DNA from: an uncultured Acidobacteriota bacterium
GTDB taxonomy: Bacteria; Acidobacteriota; Terriglobia; Terriglobales; Acidobacteriaceae
Length of the DNA stretch: 64,000 bases
Direction of reading: 5' to 3'
NCBI GenBank assembly: GCA_903832055.1
Contig: CAILAC010000009.1
Coordinates: 1-64,000, forward strand
The notes beneath the pieces were generated by a model. It saw only the letters and a list, made by a program, of their open reading frames with translations. It was not told the DNA's origin and did not search any database. Position numbers and translations under genes: made by a program. This document shows positions 42,891-51,273 of the stretch, piece by piece. Each line of letters opens with the position of its first letter. The stretch's first letter is position 1.

Positions 42891-44330
42891 GTGCAATCAT
42901 CGACGAACATGCCCGCCGATCCGGTACTCCAGCCTCAAGATGACCCAACCGAAGTCCACCCCGGTTTGCGCCGTTCCATGCGCCTCGGAGACCTCATCCT
43001 TACCCAGGTCCTCTTTGTCGTTGGCAGCGGCTGGGTCGGCACCGCCGCTGGCCTCGGCCGCTCCCAGGCCGTCACCTGGATTGCCGCCATGCTCGTCTTC
43101 TACCTGCCCATGGCCTGCTCCGTCCTCTGCCTCAACCGCCAGATGCCCCTCGAAGGTGGCCTCTACGCCTGGGCCCGCTCCGCCTTCGGCGACTTCATCG
43201 GCTTCCTCGTCGCCTGGAACATCTGGGTATACTCCATTGCAGTCGCCGCCGTCATCCTCTACTCCATGCCGACGGAAATCTCCTACATCCTCGGCCCTTC
43301 CGCTTACTGGCTCCCGGAAAATCACCTCGTCTCGCTCGCCATCATCCTCACCTTGCTGCTCGCCATCACCTTCGGCGCCCAGCGCGGCCTTCAGGTCGGC
43401 AAATGGCTTCAGAATCTCGGCGGCGCGGCCATGCTCACAGTCTTCCTCGCCCTCATCCTTCTTCCCGCCGCGCTCCTGCTCCGTCATCACTCCATCCACT
43501 GGGAGCCGCTCCCACTCGCCCTGCCCCGCCGCGACCCCGTCGCCCTCGCCCGTCTCGGCCAAATGATGATTGGCGGCCTCGCTGGCCTGGAATACATCGC
43601 CATCCTCGCCGGGGAAACCCGTTCCCCCGCCCGCACCATAGGCCGCTCCGTTCAGATCGCGTCACCCATGATCTGCCTCATGTTCATCCTTGGCACCAGC
43701 TCCGTCCTCGCCCTCAATCACGGCAAAATCGATCTCATCGCCCCCATTCCCCAGACCTTCCGCATCGCCCTGGCAAACAGTGGCCTCGGCAGTTGGCTTG
43801 CCATCACCGCCATCGCCTTCCTTCAAATCCGCCTCATCGGCACCGCCAGCCTCGTCTTCACCGGTGCCACTCGCCTCGCCCTCACCGCCGGCTGGGATCA
43901 CCTGCTCCCGGCCTGGTTTGCGCGCCTCCACCCCACCCGCCGCACTCCCATCAACTCCATCCTCTTCACCGCCCTGCTCATCGTTGCCGCCCTCCTCATC
44001 GCCTCCACCGGAGTCCACGCGCAGGAGGCTTTTCAGGTCCTCATCAACGCCGGCACCGCCCACTATGCCCTCGCCTACATGGTCATGTTCGCCATTCCGC
44101 TCTGGGGCTTGCACCGCCTGCGACAAACGCTCCCCACCTGGCTCAAATGGACCTCCGCCGTCGGCCTCGCCGCTACAGTCTTCAGCCTGATCGTCTCCGC
44201 CTACCCCTTCGTCGAAGTCGTCAATGCCCCTGCCTTCGCCGCTAAAATCATCGGCACCACCCTCATCAGCAACCTCGCCGCCATCGCCTTTTACCGCAAA
44301 AGAAAAAGCCTCAGCCAAATCCCCGGCTGA
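42891..44330 (+). CDS. APC-family amino-acid permease
   Basis: A 479-residue protein with about twelve membrane helices. The APC pattern is visible: LGDLILTQVLFVVGSGWVG in helix 1, LEGGLYAWARSAFGDFIGFLVAWNIW in helix 3, GGLAGLEYIAILAGETRSPART in helix 6. It exchanges or imports amino acids at the inner membrane. The frame opens with GTG at 42891; an ATG at 42909 is a plausible alternative. The neighbouring convergent gene is P5C dehydrogenase, which hints at proline, ornithine or related substrates. Codon use is strongly C-ending. Confidence 0.85.
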   Translation: MQSSTNMPADPVLQPQDDPTEVHPGLRRSMRLGDLILTQVLFVVGSGWVGTAAGLGRSQAVTWIAAMLVFYLPMACSVLCLNRQMPLEGGLYAWARSAFGDFIGFLVAWNIWVYSIAVAAVILYSMPTEISYILGPSAYWLPENHLVSLAIILTLLLAITFGAQRGLQVGKWLQNLGGAAMLTVFLALILLPAALLLRHHSIHWEPLPLALPRRDPVALARLGQMMIGGLAGLEYIAILAGETRSPARTIGRSVQIASPMICLMFILGTSSVLALNHGKIDLIAPIPQTFRIALANSGLGSWLAITAIAFLQIRLIGTASLVFTGATRLALTAGWDHLLPAWFARLHPTRRTPINSILFTALLIVAALLIASTGVHAQEAFQVLINAGTAHYALAYMVMFAIPLWGLHRLRQTLPTWLKWTSAVGLAATVFSLIVSAYPFVEVVNAPAFAAKIIGTTLISNLAAIAFYRKRKSLSQIPG

Positions 44331-44333
44331 GGC
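44308..44333 (-). terminator. Terminator for the dehydrogenase gene lying inside the permease 3' end
   Basis: GCCTCAGCC (44308-44316) and GGCTGAGGC (44325-44333) form a perfect 9-bp stem. Read on the minus strand it ends in GGCTTTTTCT, a proper intrinsic terminator. On the plus strand there is no T-tract and the stem overlaps the permease stop codon. It lies about 80 bp behind the end of the convergent P5C dehydrogenase gene. Confidence 0.65.
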
Positions 44334-44362
44334 CTCCTCCTACCAAATTGAATAACTATGTG

Positions 44363-44399
44363 CCCCATCCTTGAATCGCTTTTTGATTCAAGGGTGGGA
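44363..44399. repeat. Long intergenic hairpin, possible dispersed palindromic repeat
   Basis: CCTTGAATC (44369-44377) and GATTCAAGG (44385-44393) pair perfectly around 7 nt; the outer bases CCCAT and GTGGG extend the stem with one wobble pair. It stands between convergent genes and has no adjacent T-tract. Its form (conserved flank CCCCATCC, variable palindrome, GGGTGGG) looks like a member of a dispersed repeat family, which needs a genome search to confirm. Confidence 0.5.
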
Positions 44400-44411
44400 T
44401 CCGCAACTCCC

Positions 44412-46001
44412 CTAAATTTTCTCTGCTACGCTCTTCGCCTGCGTAAACAGCAGCAGATAATCCGGCCCACCTGCCTTCGAATCTGTCCCGCTCATATTGA
44501 ATCCCCCAAAGGGATGCGCCCCCACCATCGCCCCCGTGCACTTCCGGTTCAGGTAAAGGTTCCCCACGTGGAACTCCGCCGCAGCATAGTCCAGCCGAGC
44601 CCGGTCCGCCGTATAGATTGCCCCGGTCAGCCCATACTCCGTGTTATTCGCCACCGCCAGGCCCTCTTCGTAGCTCTCCACCTTGATCAGCGCCAGTACC
44701 GGCCCAAAAATCTCTTCCTGCGCAATCACCGCCTCCGCATCAATATCCGCAAATACCGTCGGTTCGATGAAATAGCCGCCTGCTTCTGTCTCAACCGGCG
44801 CACCGCCCGCAATCAGCCGGCCCTCAGCCTTGCCCGTCTCGATATACCCCAGAATGCTGTCAAACGCTGCCTTGTTCACCACCGGCCCCATATTCGGGTT
44901 TTCTGTGGGGTCGCCGACCGTCAGCTTGGCCACGCGCTCCCGCACTTTTTCGACAAAACTGTCGTAAATCGGAGCCTCGATAATCGCCCGCGAACACGCC
45001 GAGCACTTCTGCCCGCTGAAGCCAAACGCCGCCGCAACCACCCCATCCGCTGCCGCGTCCACGTCCGCATCCGCGCAGATCAGCATGGAGTCCTTGCCGC
45101 CCATCTCCAGCACCGTGCGCTTGATCCAGATCTGACCCGCCTGCGTCTTGGCTGCCTTCTCGTGAATGTCCAGGCCCACAGCCTTTGACCCCGTAAACGC
45201 AATGAACCGCGTCTTCGGATGCTCCACAATCGCATTGCCAAAGCTCGCCCCCGAACCGGGACAAAAATTCACCACCCCGGCCGGCAGCCCAACCTCTTCC
45301 AGCACCTCCATCAACAGCGCCGCAATCGTCGGCGAGTCGCTGGAAGGCTTCAAAATCACCGTGTTCCCGGTCACAATCGCCGCCGCCGTCATGCCCGCCA
45401 TGATCGCAAACGGAAAATTCCACGGCGGAATCACCGCGCCCACCCCCAGCGGAATATACAGCAGCCGGTTCTTCTCCCCCGGCAACTGAATCGGCGTCGT
45501 CGCCTGCGCCAGCCGCAACGCCTCACGCGCATAAAATTCCAGAAAATCAATTGTCTCTGCCGTGTCCGCGTCCGCCTCGGCCCAGTTCTTGCCCACCTCA
45601 TACGTGAGCCACGCCGAAAACTCCAGCTTCCGCTCGCGAATCACCGCCGCCGCATTCAGCAGCAGCGAAGCCCGAACCTCCACAGGTACCCGGCTCCACG
45701 AGTGAAACGCTCTGAGCGCCGCGTCCATCGCCTCCTGCGCATGCTCCGCGCCGGCTTTCTGGTGCACGCCCACCACCTGCGCAGGTCGCGCCGGGTTCGT
45801 CGACACAATCTTGCCCGCCGTCCGCTCCCGGTGCCCGCCAATCACCAGGTCATACTCCCGACCCAGCCGCGTCGCAACGTCAGCCAGCGCAGCCTGCATC
45901 GCCCGCTTGTTCTCGGGCTCGGCAAAGTTCACAAAAGGCTCATTCACAAACCCGCCCTCAGGCGAGCGCATCTGGATTCCGGAAACCGCAGCAAATGTCA
46001 T
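44412..46001 (-). CDS. pruA: 1-pyrroline-5-carboxylate dehydrogenase
   Basis: A 529-residue aldehyde dehydrogenase of the RocA/PutA-C type. It has the long N-terminal extension of this subfamily (FVNFAEPENKRAMQAALADVATRLG), GAVIPPWNFPFAIMAGMTAAAIVTGNTVILKPSSDSP for NAD, LEMGGKDSMLI with the activating Glu, and GFSGQKCSACSRAII with the catalytic Cys (SGQKCSA). It oxidises glutamate semialdehyde/P5C to glutamate in proline and arginine breakdown. GGAGGGG sits just before the ATG. It faces the permease and diverges from the porin/cytochrome genes across a region with two Rrf2-type operators. Confidence 0.92.
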   Translation of the reverse strand: MTFAAVSGIQMRSPEGGFVNEPFVNFAEPENKRAMQAALADVATRLGREYDLVIGGHRERTAGKIVSTNPARPAQVVGVHQKAGAEHAQEAMDAALRAFHSWSRVPVEVRASLLLNAAAVIRERKLEFSAWLTYEVGKNWAEADADTAETIDFLEFYAREALRLAQATTPIQLPGEKNRLLYIPLGVGAVIPPWNFPFAIMAGMTAAAIVTGNTVILKPSSDSPTIAALLMEVLEEVGLPAGVVNFCPGSGASFGNAIVEHPKTRFIAFTGSKAVGLDIHEKAAKTQAGQIWIKRTVLEMGGKDSMLICADADVDAAADGVVAAAFGFSGQKCSACSRAIIEAPIYDSFVEKVRERVAKLTVGDPTENPNMGPVVNKAAFDSILGYIETGKAEGRLIAGGAPVETEAGGYFIEPTVFADIDAEAVIAQEEIFGPVLALIKVESYEEGLAVANNTEYGLTGAIYTADRARLDYAAAEFHVGNLYLNRKCTGAMVGAHPFGGFNMSGTDSKAGGPDYLLLFTQAKSVAEKI

Positions 46002-46083
46002 AGCCCCTCCAGTCTAGCCGAGGAAGGGAATCGATGACTGCTTTGAACAGCACGTTTTCCTTGCAGAAATCTCAAAACCGAGC

Positions 46084-46112
46084 TTGACACGAATATCCGA
46101 CCAATTTAGTCT
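46084..46112 (+). promoter_or_regulatory. Candidate promoter for the porin-cytochrome operon
   Basis: TTGACA (46084-46089) is a perfect -35 box; 17 bp later TAGTCT (46107-46112) is a weak -10. Both overlap the first Rrf2-type operator, so a bound repressor would block polymerase. Inferred from sequence only. Confidence 0.45.
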
Positions 46113-46149
46113 CCATTGAGCGCAATATACGACTAAATTAGTCCGAATA
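46093..46149. promoter_or_regulatory. Two Rrf2/IscR-type operators, 32 bp apart
   Basis: Site 1 (46093-46117) has ATATCC, core GACCAATTTAGTC, then TCCATT. Site 2 (46125-46149) has ATATAC, core GACTAAATTAGTC, then CGAATA. Both fit the IscR type 1 pattern ATA-N3-4-GACT-N5-AGTC-N-TAT-like; site 2 is nearly symmetric. Centres (46105, 46137) are 32 bp apart, about three helical turns, so two dimers would sit on one face. Rrf2 proteins sense iron-sulfur status, nitric oxide or redox. No rrf2 gene lies in the window. Confidence 0.6.
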
Positions 46150-46202
46150 CGAGCGCATGTTTCTAGCTTTGTCACAAACACTTTCATCTCGGAGACTCTT
46201 TC

Positions 46203-47099
46203 ATGCCTTTCCGCTTTTTCGGCCAACCAAAATTACTCACGTTGGTCGCAGTTTTCTTCCTGGCACCGCTGCTCCACGCTCAGGAAAAGCCCTACTTCGT
46301 TACCTACTCCGCTGATCTCGAAGAGCCCGGCAACCTCGAAATCGCCTTCAACGGCCTCGCAGCAGCCCCCAAAGGCTCAAACGCTTTTTCGAATCACACC
46401 CTTGAGCTCGAGTATGGAGCCACCGCCTGGTGGACCGCCGAGTTCTACGCCCAGGCACAGTCAACCGCGAACGATTCAACCGTCTTCACCGGATTCCGCA
46501 TCGAAAATCGCTTCCGCCCACTCCCCCGCGAATATTGGGTCACCCCGGCCATTTACATCGAATACGAGCAGGTCTCCGACGCCGACAAGAGCATCCTCGA
46601 GGTCACCGGTAACGACGGCATCGACAAATTCCGCGATACCAACGCCGAGAGCCGCAAATCCATCGCCCACACCCTCGAGGGCAAGCTTCTGCTCTCCAGC
46701 AACCTGCGCGGCTGGAACATCTCAGAAAACTTCATCGCTGAGAAAAACATGAACAACAATCCCTGGGAGTTCGGTTACGCCGTCGCCGCCTCGCGTCCCC
46801 TCGCCCTCGCAGGCGGCGTCACGCGCTGCATCTTTTGCCGTCAAAACTTCGCCCTCGGCGCCGAAATCTACGGCGGCCTCGGCACCCGTTACGCATTCGG
46901 CTTCAGAGACACTTCCCACTACGCCGGCCCCACCGTCAACTTCCGCATCCCCAGCGGACCCACCGTGAGCTTTTCGCCGCAGTTCGGTCTAAGCGACAAT
47001 AGTGTTGGCACACTCTGGCGCTTCGAAGTTGCCTATGAAGTGCAACAGCTCCGCGATCTCTTTCACGCAAATCTCACGCACACAAAGGAAGTTCGATGA
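46203..47099 (+). CDS. Outer-membrane porin-like protein
   Basis: A 298-residue exported protein (signal ending LLHAQ, about residue 26). The rest alternates in short beta strands with aromatic girdles (YFVTYSADLEEPGNLEIAFN, EYGATAWWTAEFYAQAQ, WVTPAIYIEYEQV, NFALGAEIYGGLGTRYAFG, FSPQFGLSDNSVGTLWRFEVAYEV), which suggests a beta-barrel. A CIFC pair near residue 214 is unusual for a porin. GGAGA precedes the ATG. It overlaps the cytochrome gene by 4 bp, so the two are co-translated under the Rrf2-type operators. It may pass small solutes or support periplasmic electron transfer; the role is unknown. Confidence 0.65.
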   Translation: MPFRFFGQPKLLTLVAVFFLAPLLHAQEKPYFVTYSADLEEPGNLEIAFNGLAAAPKGSNAFSNHTLELEYGATAWWTAEFYAQAQSTANDSTVFTGFRIENRFRPLPREYWVTPAIYIEYEQVSDADKSILEVTGNDGIDKFRDTNAESRKSIAHTLEGKLLLSSNLRGWNISENFIAEKNMNNNPWEFGYAVAASRPLALAGGVTRCIFCRQNFALGAEIYGGLGTRYAFGFRDTSHYAGPTVNFRIPSGPTVSFSPQFGLSDNSVGTLWRFEVAYEVQQLRDLFHANLTHTKEVR

Positions 47100-47521
47100 A
47101 GAACCGTCTCCCCATTCTCCTGCTCATAAGCGGCCTCGCTGTACTATCCTATGTTGGCTACGCCCAGACTGGCAGTCCAGACGCCAGCAAGTTCGACGGC
47201 AAATGGCTTCGCCGCGTAACAGACGAAGATCACGCCCGTCATAGCCCTTTCGCCGGGCAGCCCCAGGCCGCCGCCGCCGGCAAGCTCATCTTTGCCGAAA
47301 ACTGCGCCAAGTGCCACGGTGCCGAAGCCAATGGCCGCTCCACCCCGCCGGCCCGCCCCAGCCTCCGCAGCGAACGAGTCCGCCATGCCACCGATGGTGA
47401 CATCGCCTGGCTGCTGCGCAACGGCAATCCCTACAAGGGCATGCCCTCCTGGAGCTCTCTGCCGGAGCAACAGCGCTGGCAGGTCATTGCCTTCCTCCGC
47501 ACCCTGCCCCCGGCAAAGTAG
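47096..47521 (+). CDS. Periplasmic mono-heme cytochrome c
   Basis: A 141-residue protein with a Sec signal (residues 1-23, ending GYAQ). The class I cytochrome c domain shows GKLIFAENCAKCHGAEANG, where CAKCH (about residues 70-74) binds heme. A Met in KGMPSWSSLPEQQRWQVIAFLRTL (about 114) is the likely sixth ligand. It shuttles electrons in the periplasm. It starts inside the stop of the porin-like gene (ATGA). Its promoter region carries two Rrf2-type operators, which would link expression to redox, iron-sulfur or NO status. Partner oxidase or dehydrogenase is not visible nearby. Confidence 0.88.
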   Translation: MKNRLPILLLISGLAVLSYVGYAQTGSPDASKFDGKWLRRVTDEDHARHSPFAGQPQAAAAGKLIFAENCAKCHGAEANGRSTPPARPSLRSERVRHATDGDIAWLLRNGNPYKGMPSWSSLPEQQRWQVIAFLRTLPPAK

Positions 47522-47567
47522 CTTCTTGTATAGCGTAGCGTTACGACGTACTGACGTTTTCTTCTCA

Positions 47568-47609
47568 TGAGCCAAGCGAAGCACCGCTTTTCACCCTCCG
47601 CTTGGCTCA
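47568..47609. terminator. 11-bp hairpin between convergent genes
   Basis: TGAGCCAAGCG (47568-47578) and CGCTTGGCTCA (47599-47609) are perfect complements around a 20-nt loop, following the cytochrome gene. The T-tract is poor (CGATGCTTTT), so termination strength is uncertain. Confidence 0.55.
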
Positions 47610-47619
47610 CGATGCTTTT

Positions 47620-47644
47620 CACACTCACACTCACACTCACACTC
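47620..47644 (+). repeat. CACACT hexanucleotide microsatellite
   Basis: Four exact copies of CACACT plus one base, ending 3 bp before the stop codon of the leftward GH18-NodB-GT2 gene. It is too short and regular for a CRISPR array. Slippage here would not alter either coding frame. Confidence 0.85.
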
Positions 47645-47647
47645 GTC

Positions 47648-50600
47648 CTACGCCCCCTCCATCAGCTTCTCCGTCTCCTTGCTCATCTTCGCCGTCCGCG
47701 CAATCTTGTCCCAGTTAAAGGGCCGCCCATCGATCGCACGTTTCACCGTCTTGAAAAGCACCACAGAAAACACCTGCCGGTAAGCAAACCGCTGCAGCCA
47801 GATGTGAAACAGCAGCCAGCCGTCGCCCTTGTTCGCCGCATGTTTCCGCTCCAGGCTGAAAGCCACCGCCGACGTCACAAAATCAATCACCATGAAGCTC
47901 AGGAAGTACGCCAGCAGCTTTTCAAAGCTCGCCGTACTCGCCGCCTCAGGATGGTAGTAGCGGTCCACAAAAAATTGCCCAACGCCGATCAGGAACATCA
48001 AGTCAATGAACGGCGAAACCAGCGGCAGCAGCATCTGGAAAATCACAATGTTCGGCAGCGCAAACAGCCCCATCGCCTTGTTCCGCACAAACGCCGCGCG
48101 ATGCTTCCACACCGCCTGCAGCGTTCCAAATGACCACCGGAAGCGCTGCCGCATCAGCCCCTTGGCGTCAATCGGCGCCTCGGTAAACGCCAGCGAACGA
48201 TCCTCGTACACCACCTTCAGCCCCTGCTCCAGCAGGCTCATCGTCAGGTCGGCATCCTCGGCCACCGTGTTGATCGGGTACCCCCCGGCCAGCTTCACCG
48301 GCCCCGTCCGCCATGCCCCAATCGCCCCCGGCACCACCGTCACCACATTGAACAGGTTCAGCGCCCGCCGCTCAAAATTCTGGCTCGTGATGTATTCGAG
48401 AGCCTGCCACCGCGTCCAGAGATTCACCCGGTTGCCCACCTTGGCATTGCCCGCCACCGCACCGACCAGAGGGTCTTCAAAGTGTGGCATCAGCTTTGAA
48501 ATCGCATCCGGCGCAATCACCGTATCCGCATCAATGCCGACGTAGTACTCCTCGGTAAGCTGCTCCACGGCAAAGTTCAAAGCCGCTGCCTTGCCGCCAT
48601 TGGCCTTGGTGATCACTGCCACCTTGCCCTCGGCAATCTCCGCCGCATAAGCCGCCTTTGCCACTTCAAACGTCTTGTCGCTCGACCCGTCATCGATCAC
48701 AATCACGTGCAGATTCGGATAGTCGGAGTTCAGCACCGAACGCACCGTGCGCGCAATCACCGTCTCTTCGTTGTAAGCCGGCACCAGCACCGCCACTCTC
48801 GGCGTAAAGCCCGGCGTCGGATCCTTGTGCCTGCGTAACCGGTCGATAATCGCCAGCACGCCCACCAGGATCAGTCGCGACGACATCAGCACGTCGCCAA
48901 CGAAAAAGACCCACACAATGAAGTGCCCAAAAAAGGCCAGAATCGTGAACGCAACCGAGTCAGCCCGCGCCCGCCAGTATTGCCAGGTCGTAATCTTGGG
49001 CATCACCTCGGCCGTCGTCTTGCCCATCAACGCGCTCACCGGCACAATCTTGTATCCATGTGCCCGCAGTGCATCGATCAACACCGGCAGCGCCGCCACC
49101 GTAGCCGACCGGTTACCGCCGCCATCATGCAGCAAAATCACGCTGCCCAGCAGATCCTGTCGGCCCTGCATCCGGTTCAGGTAACTCAGCACGGTATCGG
49201 TTATCTGCTGCGGCGTTTTTCTCGGATGCTCGTTCCAGTCATCGGTATCAATCTTGTCCCCGATGACCGTGTACCCCATCTGCTGAATCCGGTACGCCGG
49301 CTCCGCCTGGTCATCGGTATCCGGCTCCTGGTCAATCGAGTACGGCGGCCTGAAGTACAACGGATCAAGCCCCAGCTTGCTCGCAAAAAGCCGCTCCGTC
49401 AGGTTCATCTCAAGCTGCAACTGCCGCGTCGAAACTTCACTGATGTCTGGATGCGAATAGGTGTGGTTGCCAATCTCGTGGCCCTCCCGCACCATCCGCT
49501 GCATGATTCCCACATTCTCCTGGGCCTGCGAGCCGATCAGCATAAAGGCCGCTTTCACGTCCTTGGCCTTCAAGATGTTCAGAATCTTCGGCGTCCACTG
49601 CGGGTCTGGCCCGTCATCAAAGGTAAGCGCCACTTCCCCCGGATGGTACCCGTAGTACTCCACCTTGTAGGTCAGCGGATATTCATCCATGTGTTCGTCG
49701 ATAATCAGTTGCCGCCGCGGGTCGGTTTCATCCGTATCCACCTGCACCGTTCGGTGCCCCGGCTTTGGAGTCCCTGTCACGCGCATGATGTCGCCGGCAC
49801 CCTCGATATCGAGATCGTGTCCCGGCAACACCGTCCCAAGCTCTGAGAGAGAATCAGCGTTCGTCGGCTTGTCCCAGACCGACCACAACGAACGATCCTC
49901 CTGACCCAGCCGCCACAGCGCAAACGTCTGCAGACCCATCCCGCGCGCCGCGCGCATTTCATTCAGCAGCGAAACAGCGTCGAGAAACCACACCACGTGC
50001 CGTACATGCTTGTCTTCGTCGATAAACGAGTAGTGCGGATTGAGCGAGTTGTAATCCAGATCAAGATCCGCGTCCGCATCCGCAGCTCGCTGCCATGCTT
50101 CCTGCACGCTCAACACGTCCGTGTTCAACACGGTAGACTTCGACTTCTTGTCCTTGGAGTCCGGGATCGACATCGTCCAGTCGTACCCGTAGTTCCCCAC
50201 CGCGCAGATGATCTTTTCCTTTGGCACCACCTTCATCACGCGCTTCAGGTTGTCCACAAACCACGTCTGCGAAGCGATCGGGCCCGGCTGGCTTTCCACC
50301 TCGTGCTCGTCGTAGTTCATGATCATCATGCCGTCAGAGCTGGCGGCAATGTTCTTCAGGTCCTCATCATCCGTTGACGCCGCCGTATTCACATAGAGCC
50401 GCAGATTGTGCGCGTGCATGTCCGAGTACAGCTCTTCAATGAACTGCACATACGCATCATCCGCGCTGTCCGGCAGGTTCTCAATATCCAGCGAAAGCCC
50501 CCGATACGTCGGAATCGCCACCAAGAACGTCACAATCTGATTCTTGAGATTTTCGCGTTTGGCGGGGTCCAGCAGCACCGCTCCGATGGCCGGATCAAAG

Positions 50601-51175
50601 CTCTGCGTGTGCGTGTTAAAGCTCGTCAGGTGCGGAAAGATTTCCGTATCTTCCTTCGCATCCTGAATGACGTGCTTGATCTTGTTCTGCTCATCCGGAT
50701 CATGCACCCCCCGCTTGTCCACAACCGCATATTCCTGGTTGTCAGAGGTCAGAGCCATCAGGTTGCCATCCGGTTCTGAAACGTGCAGCCACTCCGGAAA
50801 GAGCATGTCTAACTGGTGTACGTGCTCTTTGAACGATGCATAGCTCGCCGCGTCGTCCTGCATATAGTACGCCGCACGCAAGCCCTCCCCCGTATTGAAT
50901 GGGATCTCCGACGCCTTGCGGTTGGTCTTGCGCCGGGCAGGGCGTTCTTTCGCCTCTCGCGCACGCATCAGGTCAGACTGCTTGTCCTTGAGCGCCCGGT
51001 AGTTGTGCTTCGGCGCCGGCAGCAGCAGCTCCGGCAACTGTTGCTGTCGCAGCACGTTGAAAATGAAAACGGCGACCACGATCGTAAACAGCAGGGCTGA
51101 AATATCAAGAATGCGCCGCAGTCGCTTCCAGCGCTTGAGTTGCGGATCGAAGAAGATTTGCTTGTCTGGCGTCAT
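47648..51175 (-). CDS. Three-module GH18 / NodB deacetylase / GT2 membrane protein
   Basis: A 1175-residue protein. One helix (about 22-42) anchors it. Residues about 95-470 are a GH18-like barrel with the shortened acidic motif GLSLDIENLP. Residues about 505-730 are a NodB polysaccharide deacetylase (LTFDDGPDPQWTP, GHEIGNHTYSHPD, YFRPPYS, LLHDGGGNR: metal and catalytic residues all present). After two helices (about 755-790) comes a processive GT2 domain (VLVPAYNEETVIARTV, IDDGSSD, GIDADT, AEDADLTM, RQRFRWS at about 1008) and C-terminal helices. The modules match those needed to make, deacetylate and trim a poly-GlcNAc-like polymer. It diverges from the GT-C type gene. Confidence 0.9.
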   Translation of the reverse strand: MTPDKQIFFDPQLKRWKRLRRILDISALLFTIVVAVFIFNVLRQQQLPELLLPAPKHNYRALKDKQSDLMRAREAKERPARRKTNRKASEIPFNTGEGLRAAYYMQDDAASYASFKEHVHQLDMLFPEWLHVSEPDGNLMALTSDNQEYAVVDKRGVHDPDEQNKIKHVIQDAKEDTEIFPHLTSFNTHTQSFDPAIGAVLLDPAKRENLKNQIVTFLVAIPTYRGLSLDIENLPDSADDAYVQFIEELYSDMHAHNLRLYVNTAASTDDEDLKNIAASSDGMMIMNYDEHEVESQPGPIASQTWFVDNLKRVMKVVPKEKIICAVGNYGYDWTMSIPDSKDKKSKSTVLNTDVLSVQEAWQRAADADADLDLDYNSLNPHYSFIDEDKHVRHVVWFLDAVSLLNEMRAARGMGLQTFALWRLGQEDRSLWSVWDKPTNADSLSELGTVLPGHDLDIEGAGDIMRVTGTPKPGHRTVQVDTDETDPRRQLIIDEHMDEYPLTYKVEYYGYHPGEVALTFDDGPDPQWTPKILNILKAKDVKAAFMLIGSQAQENVGIMQRMVREGHEIGNHTYSHPDISEVSTRQLQLEMNLTERLFASKLGLDPLYFRPPYSIDQEPDTDDQAEPAYRIQQMGYTVIGDKIDTDDWNEHPRKTPQQITDTVLSYLNRMQGRQDLLGSVILLHDGGGNRSATVAALPVLIDALRAHGYKIVPVSALMGKTTAEVMPKITTWQYWRARADSVAFTILAFFGHFIVWVFFVGDVLMSSRLILVGVLAIIDRLRRHKDPTPGFTPRVAVLVPAYNEETVIARTVRSVLNSDYPNLHVIVIDDGSSDKTFEVAKAAYAAEIAEGKVAVITKANGGKAAALNFAVEQLTEEYYVGIDADTVIAPDAISKLMPHFEDPLVGAVAGNAKVGNRVNLWTRWQALEYITSQNFERRALNLFNVVTVVPGAIGAWRTGPVKLAGGYPINTVAEDADLTMSLLEQGLKVVYEDRSLAFTEAPIDAKGLMRQRFRWSFGTLQAVWKHRAAFVRNKAMGLFALPNIVIFQMLLPLVSPFIDLMFLIGVGQFFVDRYYHPEAASTASFEKLLAYFLSFMVIDFVTSAVAFSLERKHAANKGDGWLLFHIWLQRFAYRQVFSVVLFKTVKRAIDGRPFNWDKIARTAKMSKETEKLMEGA

Positions 51176-51273
51176 GGGGAGTATGAGGAATGTGCTCTCG
51201 AACCTGGTCTGGCGGTATCTGTCCGCAGTTGGTATTGCGCACCAATTTCTCAGCGCGGTTACACTCGAATCCT

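Noticed and set aside
42897-43562. Minus-strand 221-codon frame opposite the APC permease
   Set aside because: Low-complexity acidic antisense product; the plus frame encodes a clear twelve-helix permease.
47620-47644. CRISPR array
   Set aside because: A pure hexanucleotide tandem repeat without spacers.
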